Origin: an uncultured Clostridia bacterium
GTDB lineage: Bacteria > Bacillota > Clostridia > Oscillospirales > Oscillospiraceae
Direction of reading: 5' to 3'
DNA: 22,716 nucleotides
Assembly: GCA_946006895.1 (NCBI GenBank)
Contig: CAMFZO010000005.1
Location: 1 to 22,716, forward strand
The first letter of the stretch is position 1. Each line of letters starts with the position of its first letter. Positions 17,690 to 22,716 of this stretch are shown piece by piece. A program made the position numbers and the translations under genes. Below the pieces are notes generated by a model, which worked only from the letters and a program-made list of their open reading frames with translations, searched no databases and was not told the DNA's origin.

Positions 17690-17715
17690 GTGATTTATGA
17701 AAGGGATGGAAGCTT

Positions 17716-18810
17716 ATGAAATTGGAAGGCCAGGTCAGGATCCCTTCCGGCTGTGCCATCGCCGCCGTGATCTCCAGAGAGGGAAAGCGGATGTCCGGGC
17801 AGGCCATCGTGGACTCCATGCGACCCATGCACGACCGCTCCAATGGTCTGGGCGGCGGCTTTGCCGGATACGGCATCTACCCGGATTACAGGGACTTTTA
17901 CGCGCTGCATCTGTTTTTCGATCAGCGTTCCACCCGCAAGGACTGCGAAGTGTTTCTGAAGGAGCGCTTTGAGATTGTCAAATCCGAGATCATTCCGACC
18001 CGAAAGATCCCGGCCATTACCGACGAGCCCATCATCTGGCGGTATTTTGTTTCCCCTCTGCGCTCCGTGCTGGCCTCCATGCAGCTGGACGAAAAGGAAT
18101 TTGTGGCCCGGACCGTGATGAAGATCAACACGGAAATGAAAGGTGCCTATGTCTTCTCCAGCGGCAAAAATATGGGCACCTTCAAGGCTGTCGGCTTCCC
18201 GGAGGATGTGGGTGTGTTTTACAGGCTGGAGGAATACGAGGGCTATTCCTGGACGGCCCACGGTCGCTATCCCACCAACACCCCCGGCTGGTGGGGCGGC
18301 GCCCACCCCTTTACCCTGCTGGACTATTCCGTAGTCCACAACGGAGAGATCTCCTCCTATGACGCCAACCGCCGCTTCATTGAGATGTTCGGCTATAAAT
18401 GCACCCTGCAGACCGACACGGAGGTCATCACCTATATCATGGATTATCTGGTCCGCGTCCAGGGTCTGACCCTGCGGGAGGCGGCAAGCGTCATTGCCGC
18501 TCCCTTCTGGTCCACCATCGCCGGAAAAGAGGACCCGGAGGAACGGAAAAAATACACCTATCTGCGGACTGTTTTCCCCAGTCTGCTGATCACGGGGCCG
18601 TTTTCCATCGTTTTCGGCTTTAACGGCGGCCTGATGGCACTCAACGACCGTCTGAAGCTGCGTTCCATGGTCGTCGGGGAGAAGGGCGACCGGGTATTTG
18701 TGGCCAGCGAGGAGGCCGCCATCCGCGTCATGGAGCCGGAGGCGGAAAACATTTGGGCTCCCACCGGCGGAGAACCGGTGATCGTGCAGGTAAAGGAGGG
18801 TGCTTACTGA
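17716..18810 (+). CDS. Class II glutamine amidotransferase, glutamate-synthase type
   Basis: A 364-residue Ntn-type glutaminase, the ammonia-producing subunit of a split glutamate-synthase-like enzyme. The probable nucleophile is C13 in RIPSGCAIAAVI, implying removal of a 12-residue propeptide as in GltB. Glutamine-site motifs: AHGRYPTNTPGWWGGAHPF around 180 and VVHNGEISSYDANR around 205, then LQTDTEVITY. The start at 17716 has GGGATGGA upstream and lies 27 bases after the leader terminator. An in-frame-independent ATG at 17697 belongs to another frame. It overlaps the next gene by one base (TGATG). It may correspond to GltB-N or to the GlxB/MgsA subunit of N-methylglutamate-type enzymes. Confidence 0.9.
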   Translation: MKLEGQVRIPSGCAIAAVISREGKRMSGQAIVDSMRPMHDRSNGLGGGFAGYGIYPDYRDFYALHLFFDQRSTRKDCEVFLKERFEIVKSEIIPTRKIPAITDEPIIWRYFVSPLRSVLASMQLDEKEFVARTVMKINTEMKGAYVFSSGKNMGTFKAVGFPEDVGVFYRLEEYEGYSWTAHGRYPTNTPGWWGGAHPFTLLDYSVVHNGEISSYDANRRFIEMFGYKCTLQTDTEVITYIMDYLVRVQGLTLREAASVIAAPFWSTIAGKEDPEERKKYTYLRTVFPSLLITGPFSIVFGFNGGLMALNDRLKLRSMVVGEKGDRVFVASEEAAIRVMEPEAENIWAPTGGEPVIVQVKEGAY

Positions 18811-20315
18811 TGGGCGTGGATTTTATTTACCCGGAATTTGAAGTCATCCGCAGCGAAAGCCGCTGCACTGTCTGCAGAGTCTGTGAACGGCAATGCGCCA
18901 ACGAAGTACATTCCTTTGACCCGGAGCGCGGCATCATGGTCAGCGACGAGACCAAATGTGTCAACTGCCAGCGCTGCGTCAGCTTCTGTCCCACCCGGGC
19001 GCTGAAGATCGTAAAAAGCAGCTCCACCCTCCGTGAGAACGCCAACTGGCAGAACGACACCATAAAGGAGATCTACAAGCAGGCCAACAGCGGCGGCGTC
19101 CTGCTCTCCTCCATGGGCAACCCCAAGCCCATACCCGTATATTGGGACAAGCTCCTGATCAACGCGTCACAGGTGACCAACCCCTCCATCGACCCGCTGC
19201 GCGAGCCTATGGAGACCCGTGTTTTTCTCGGCAAAAAGCCCGGGAAGATCCGGCGGGGTGCCGACGGCCGTCTGGACTGTGCGCTGCCGCCTCAGATCGA
19301 GTTGACCATGCCGGTCATGTTTTCGGCCATGAGCTACGGCTCCATCAGCTACAACGCCCATGAGTCCCTGGCCCGCGCCGCCACAGAACTGGGTATTCTG
19401 TATAACACCGGTGAGGGCGGCCTGCATGAGGACTTCTACTGCTACGGCGAAAACACCATCGTTCAGGTCGCTTCCGGCCGCTTCGGTGTCCATGCGGACT
19501 ATCTGAATGCCGGTGCCGCCATCGAGATCAAAATGGGGCAGGGTGCCAAGCCCGGTATCGGCGGGCATCTGCCGGGGGCCAAGATCGTCGGCGACATTTC
19601 CCGCACCCGCATGATCCCCGAAGGCTCCGACGCCATCTCCCCTGCTCCCCACCATGATATCTATTCCATCGAGGACCTGCGGCAGCTCGTCTTCTCCCTG
19701 AAGGAAGCCACGGAGTACAAAAAGCCTGTCATCGTCAAGGTCGCCGCCGTCCACAATATCGCCGCCATTGCCAGCGGCATTGCCAGAAGCGGCGCGGACA
19801 TCATCGCCATCGACGGCTTCCGCGGAGGCACCGGCGCCGCTCCCACCCGCATCCGGGACAACGTGGGCATCCCCATTGAGCTGGCTCTGGCCGCCGTGGA
19901 TCAGCGGCTGCGGGATGAGGGCATCCGGAACAATGTCTCCCTGGTGGCCGGCGGCAGTATCCGCAGCGCCGCCGACGTGGTAAAGGCCATCGCCCTGGGT
20001 GCCGACGCCTGCTATGTGGCCACTGCTGCCCTGCTGGCTCTGGGCTGCCACCTGTGCCGTACCTGCCAGAGCGGAAAGTGTAACTGGGGCATTGCCACCC
20101 AGCGGCCGGAGCTTGTCAAACGGCTGGACCCCGACACGGGCAGCCGGCGCCTCGTCAATCTGATGACTGCCTGGTGCCACGAGATCAAGGAGCTGATGGG
20201 CGGCATGGGCATCAACTCCATCGAGGCCCTGCGGGGCAACCGCCTGATGCTGCGGGGTGTCGGGCTCACAGACCGGGAACTGAGCATTCTCGGGATCTCC
20301 CACGCAGGAGAATAA
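18810..20315 (+). CDS. Ferredoxin-FMN glutamate synthase subunit
   Basis: A 501-residue protein corresponding to the central FMN domain of glutamate synthase (GltB/GlxD-like). The N terminus has two [4Fe-4S] motifs: C19, C22, C25, C29 and C50, C53, C56, C60-P. The FMN barrel shows MSYGSISYNAHESLARAA (174-191), GQGAKPGIGGHLPG (244-257), IDGFRGGTGAAPTR (334-347) and GGSIRSAADVVKAIALGADA (381-400). A further cysteine set C413, C416, C419, C424 (CHLCRTCQSGKCNWGIATQ) matches the [3Fe-4S] site. The start at 18810 has AAAGGAGGG nine bases upstream; an earlier in-frame ATG at 18753 lies inside the amidotransferase gene. The built-in ferredoxin domain implies low-potential electron input rather than a separate NADPH subunit. 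Confidence 0.93.
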   Translation: MGVDFIYPEFEVIRSESRCTVCRVCERQCANEVHSFDPERGIMVSDETKCVNCQRCVSFCPTRALKIVKSSSTLRENANWQNDTIKEIYKQANSGGVLLSSMGNPKPIPVYWDKLLINASQVTNPSIDPLREPMETRVFLGKKPGKIRRGADGRLDCALPPQIELTMPVMFSAMSYGSISYNAHESLARAATELGILYNTGEGGLHEDFYCYGENTIVQVASGRFGVHADYLNAGAAIEIKMGQGAKPGIGGHLPGAKIVGDISRTRMIPEGSDAISPAPHHDIYSIEDLRQLVFSLKEATEYKKPVIVKVAAVHNIAAIASGIARSGADIIAIDGFRGGTGAAPTRIRDNVGIPIELALAAVDQRLRDEGIRNNVSLVAGGSIRSAADVVKAIALGADACYVATAALLALGCHLCRTCQSGKCNWGIATQRPELVKRLDPDTGSRRLVNLMTAWCHEIKELMGGMGINSIEALRGNRLMLRGVGLTDRELSILGISHAGE

Positions 20316-20330
20316 ATGAAAGCATTGCGT

Positions 20331-20427
20331 GGATACGGCGGCTGTGCTCCGGGTGGAAGGCCGCCGTATCCCTCCCCCCTTTCGGCCCTGAGAAAAAACT
20401 GTCGGTTTTCGCCGTTTTTTCTCCGGG
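20331..20427 (+). promoter_or_regulatory. Two intercistronic hairpins
   Basis: The 149-base gap between the FMN and GXGXG genes holds a 12-bp GC-rich stem (GGATACGGCGGC 20331-20342 with GCCGCCGTATCC 20360-20371) and then GAGAAAAAAC (20390-20399) with GTTTTTTCTC (20414-20423), extended by CCC/GGG. The second has an internal T-run and may terminate weakly or be a processing site. No AAAGGC hexaloop is seen here. Confidence 0.55.
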
Positions 20428-20464
20428 AGCACGTGGAAAATCATTCGGAGGTGTGGTATAATCT

Positions 20465-21187
20465 ATGACAAACATCAATGCTTCTGCCCTGAACCATCAG
20501 GAGCTGAACGAAGCCATCCGTCAGGGCGGCAAGGAATGTGTCATCAACGGATGCCTCGGTCAGCGTTTTATCGCCGCCGGTATGGGTAACGGGCATCTGG
20601 TGATCAATGGGATCCCGGGCAACGCTCTGGGCGCCTACCTCAACGGTGCGGACATTCTGGTCAGCGGCAACGCCCAGGACGCCGTGGGCGACACCATGAA
20701 CGACGGAAAGATCGTCGTCTGCGGCAACATCGGTGACGCCGCCGGATATGCCATGCGCGGCGGCGCCATCTACGTGAAGGGCAACGCCGGTTACCGGGCG
20801 GGCGTCCACATGAAGGACTATCAGGAGAAGGAACCCGTCATGGTCATCGGCGGCCGCACCGGCAGCTTTCTGGGCGAATACCAGGCAGGCGGGAAGATCA
20901 TCGTCCTGGGGCTGGAGATCGGAGCTGCCCGTATCGTCGGGAATTTCCCCTGCACGGGAATGCACGGCGGGAAAATGTACCTGCGGGGCGACTGCAAAAA
21001 CATCGTCTTTCCGAGCCAGGTCCGCGCCGCCGCCGCGACGGAAGCGGACATGGGAGAGATCGACGCCTATATCACGGAATACTGCCGCCTTTTCGGCTAT
21101 GAAAAGTCCGCGGTGCTGGACCGGCCGTTTACCGTGGTCACTCCCGACAGCAGGAATCCATATCATATGATGTATGTGGCAAATTAG
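20465..21187 (+). CDS. GXGXG-domain glutamate synthase subunit
   Basis: A 240-residue protein equal to the C-terminal GXGXG right-handed β-helix domain of GltB (GlxC-like), a structural part that positions the ammonia tunnel between amidotransferase and FMN domains. The repeats are visible as IAAGMGNGHLVINGIPGNALGAYLNGADI-type units through residue 150: GNALGAYLNG, GNAQDAVGDTMNDG, GNIGDAAGYAMRGG, GNAGYRAGVHM. A segment after about 185 (ATEADMGEIDAYITEYCRLFGY) forms the tail. GGAGG is 13 bases before ATG, a longer gap than usual, and a TATAAT lies three bases before the ATG. In-frame upstream extension is blocked by a stop at 20459. Confidence 0.9.
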   Translation: MTNINASALNHQELNEAIRQGGKECVINGCLGQRFIAAGMGNGHLVINGIPGNALGAYLNGADILVSGNAQDAVGDTMNDGKIVVCGNIGDAAGYAMRGGAIYVKGNAGYRAGVHMKDYQEKEPVMVIGGRTGSFLGEYQAGGKIIVLGLEIGAARIVGNFPCTGMHGGKMYLRGDCKNIVFPSQVRAAAATEADMGEIDAYITEYCRLFGYEKSAVLDRPFTVVTPDSRNPYHMMYVAN

Positions 21188-21205
21188 AAGAAAGCAGGTC
21201 GTGTT

Positions 21206-22417
21206 ATGAAATACTCTGCGGAAGAGATCCTGCAATACGTGCAGGAGGAGGACGTCAAGTTCGTCCGTCTTGCCTTCCATGACATTTTCGGAAAGCAGAA
21301 GAACCTCTCCATTATGCCTGGAGAGCTGCGGCGGGCCTTTGAATACGGGATCGCCTTCGACGCCTCCGCCATCAGCGGCTTCGGTGACGAAGCCCATTCT
21401 GATCTGTTTCTGCATCCCGACCCGGCCACACTGACTGTTCTGCCCTGGCGTCCGGAGCACGGCTGCGTCGTCAGAATGTTCTGCGACATCACCTATCCCG
21501 ACGGCAGGCTCTACGAATGTGACACCAGAAGTCTTCTGAAAAAGGCCGTGGCGGACGCGAAACAGGCCGGCGTCGATTTCGCCTTCGGCGCGGAAATGGA
21601 GTTCTACCTGTTCAAGCTGGATGAAAACGGAGACCGGACGCTGATCCCCTATGACGACGCCGGATATATGGACATCGCGCCGGAGGACAAGGGTGAAAAC
21701 GTCCGGCGGGAAATCTGTCTGACCCTGGAGCAGATGGGGATTACGCCGGAACGGTCCCATCATGAAGTCGGCCCCGGGCAGAACGAAATTGATTTCCGTT
21801 ATTCCGACGCCCTTTCCGCCGCCGACAACGCCATGACCTTCCAGACCGTGGTCAAGACCGTGGCAAGCAGAAACGGCCTGTTCGCGGATTTCTCGCCCAA
21901 GCCCCTGGCAAATCAGCCGGGCAGCGGCCTGCACATCAATATGTCCGCCAAGGATTCCGGCGGCAAACCCCTGCTGCCCTATCTGATCTCCGGCGTATTG
22001 GATAAGGTGGCTCAGATCACGGCCTTTTTGAATCCCTGCGCGGCCTCCTACCAGCGCTTCGGCAGCCATAAGGCACCGAAATATATCTCCTGGTCCGGTG
22101 AGAACCGGTCTCAGCTCGTGCGCCTCTCCGCGGCGGGCAATGAGTATTACCGTGCGGAGCTGCGCTCACCGGACCCCTCCGCCAATCCCTATCTGGCCTT
22201 TGCTCTGCTGATCTACGCGGGACTTGACGCCATTGAGCAGCGTCTGCTGCCTCCCGCTGCGGCAGACGTCAATTTCTACAGCGCGCCGGAGGAGGTCCTG
22301 CGGCAGTTCAAAACGCTGCCCGCCACTCTGGACGAGGCCATCGCCGTCATGCGGGAGAGCGCCTTTGTCCGGGAGCATATCCCGCAAAAGATCATAGATA
22401 TTTACAGCGGGTACTGA
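21206..22417 (+). CDS. Short divergent type I glutamine synthetase homologue
   Basis: A 403-residue cytosolic protein of the GlnA family. Metal and substrate motifs are kept: FGAEMEFYLF (E130, E132), SHHEVGPGQNEIDF (E187, E194), GSGLHINM (H243) and RAELRSPDPSANPYLAFA (R320). Against B. subtilis GlnA from memory, three things differ: the flap Glu (E304, in YEAP) is K289 in SHKAPKY, the feedback Arg (R62) is not Arg in GFGDEAHSD, and the C-terminal tail of about 20 residues is missing because the protein ends IPQKIIDIYSGY. The start follows AGGTCG-type weak ribosome sequence, 18 bases after the GXGXG gene. It may be a glutamine synthetase of an anaerobe clade, an alternative γ-glutamyl-amide synthetase, or a sensor. 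Confidence 0.88.
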   Translation: MKYSAEEILQYVQEEDVKFVRLAFHDIFGKQKNLSIMPGELRRAFEYGIAFDASAISGFGDEAHSDLFLHPDPATLTVLPWRPEHGCVVRMFCDITYPDGRLYECDTRSLLKKAVADAKQAGVDFAFGAEMEFYLFKLDENGDRTLIPYDDAGYMDIAPEDKGENVRREICLTLEQMGITPERSHHEVGPGQNEIDFRYSDALSAADNAMTFQTVVKTVASRNGLFADFSPKPLANQPGSGLHINMSAKDSGGKPLLPYLISGVLDKVAQITAFLNPCAASYQRFGSHKAPKYISWSGENRSQLVRLSAAGNEYYRAELRSPDPSANPYLAFALLIYAGLDAIEQRLLPPAAADVNFYSAPEEVLRQFKTLPATLDEAIAVMRESAFVREHIPQKIIDIYSGY

Positions 22418-22446
22418 TTTCCCGTGCAGCCTGAGGGGTGAGAGCA

Positions 22447-22716
22447 ATGAGTTTGGAAGAAAAGATATACGGCGTTCTGATCGTTTCGGCGGCGGAAAAT
22501 CTCAATTCCTCTCTCGCAGGGCTCCTCCCCGAGTCCAGATTCTCTCCCGTCCGCTTTGTTGACAATGTCTCCGCCGCGAAACGCATCCTGCTGGAAAAAG
22601 CCTTCGACCTGGTAATCGTCAATTCTCCCCTGCCCGATGACGCGGGGCTTCGGTTCGCCATCGACATATGCAGCGAGAAAAACGGCGTCGTCCTGCTGCT
22701 GGTGCGCTCCGAGCTG
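22447..22716 (+). CDS. Receiver-like regulator, probable ANTAR protein (partial)
   Basis: The first 90 residues of an ORF that runs off the window. It starts MSLEEKIYGVLIVSAAENLN and continues through VRFVDNVSAAKRILLEKAFDLVIVNSPLPDD to VVLLLVRSEL, the β/α pattern of a response-regulator receiver. The phosphoacceptor position is N59 (VIVNSPLP) and the acidic pair after strand 1 is replaced by S14-A15, so it is a pseudo-receiver. I recall near-identical N termini in clostridial ANTAR regulators following split glutamate synthase and glnA genes. GAGGGGTGAG precedes the ATG, 30 bases after the glutamine synthetase stop. The ANTAR domain itself would lie outside the window. Confidence 0.8.
   Translation, partial: MSLEEKIYGVLIVSAAENLNSSLAGLLPESRFSPVRFVDNVSAAKRILLEKAFDLVIVNSPLPDDAGLRFAIDICSEKNGVVLLLVRSEL

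Noticed and set aside
18753..18809. Upstream start for the FMN subunit
   Set aside because: It would overlap the amidotransferase gene by 58 bases; the start at 18810 has AAAGGAGGG at ideal spacing and matches the ferredoxin-type N terminus.
20434..20462. Promoter (TGGAAA-17-TATAAT) driving the GXGXG gene
   Set aside because: The transcription start would fall after the ATG at 20465; kept only as an oddity.

Overview
The window reads as the left end of a draft contig from a moderately GC-rich, low-GC-type Firmicute lineage, most likely a gut Clostridia/Oscillospirales-like bacterium. This is inferred from strong AGGAGG-type ribosome sites, consensus TTGACA-17-TATAAT promoters, a T-box leader, a type III glutamine synthetase, a FeoB-associated Cys-rich small protein and a split glutamate-synthase cluster. 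No 16S gene is present, so taxonomy stays provisional. Bases 1-46 are not biological: they match an Illumina Nextera i5 adapter fused into a tRNA-Thr gene that has lost its first three bases.

Layout. 47-684: tRNA-Thr(GGU), its terminator, and an AAC(6')-I-like acetyltransferase. 718-4628: two leftward genes, each with its own consensus promoter, for a purine-type NCS2 permease and an aconitase-family hydratase. 4648-7077: rightward DEDDh exonuclease and MutY (4-bp overlap), then a DUF1292 protein from its own promoter. 7068-9518: leftward feoA-feoB plus a 49-residue Cys-rich membrane protein, with a candidate metal-repressor operator at the transcription start. 9539-10788: ruvX converging on a split pair of half-length TauE/SafE-type membrane proteins. 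10875-13363: a double OB-fold SSB-like protein and a PglK-like ABC exporter.

13435-22716 is a nitrogen-assimilation island. To the left lie type III glutamine synthetase, then a T-box with an AAC (Asn) specifier and a T-box bulge matching tRNA-Asn, then asnB. To the right lie a class II glutamine amidotransferase, a ferredoxin/FMN glutamate-synthase subunit, a GXGXG subunit, a short divergent type I glutamine synthetase, and the start of a receiver-like regulator of the kind that carries a C-terminal ANTAR RNA-binding domain.

The most interesting element is the 327-base divergent control region at 17389-17715. Two consensus promoters fire in opposite directions. Each transcript begins almost immediately with a hairpin carrying the same hexaloop AAAGGC (A at position 1, G at position 4, closed by a C-G pair followed by G-U), which cannot coexist with an intrinsic terminator located before the first gene. 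This is the logic expected of ANTAR antitermination, and the candidate regulator is the last gene of the rightward operon. The regulator's receiver lacks the usual phosphoacceptor Asp. Together this suggests a self-contained RNA-level nitrogen switch controlling two glutamine synthetases, a split glutamate synthase and, by readthrough plus T-box, asparagine synthesis.
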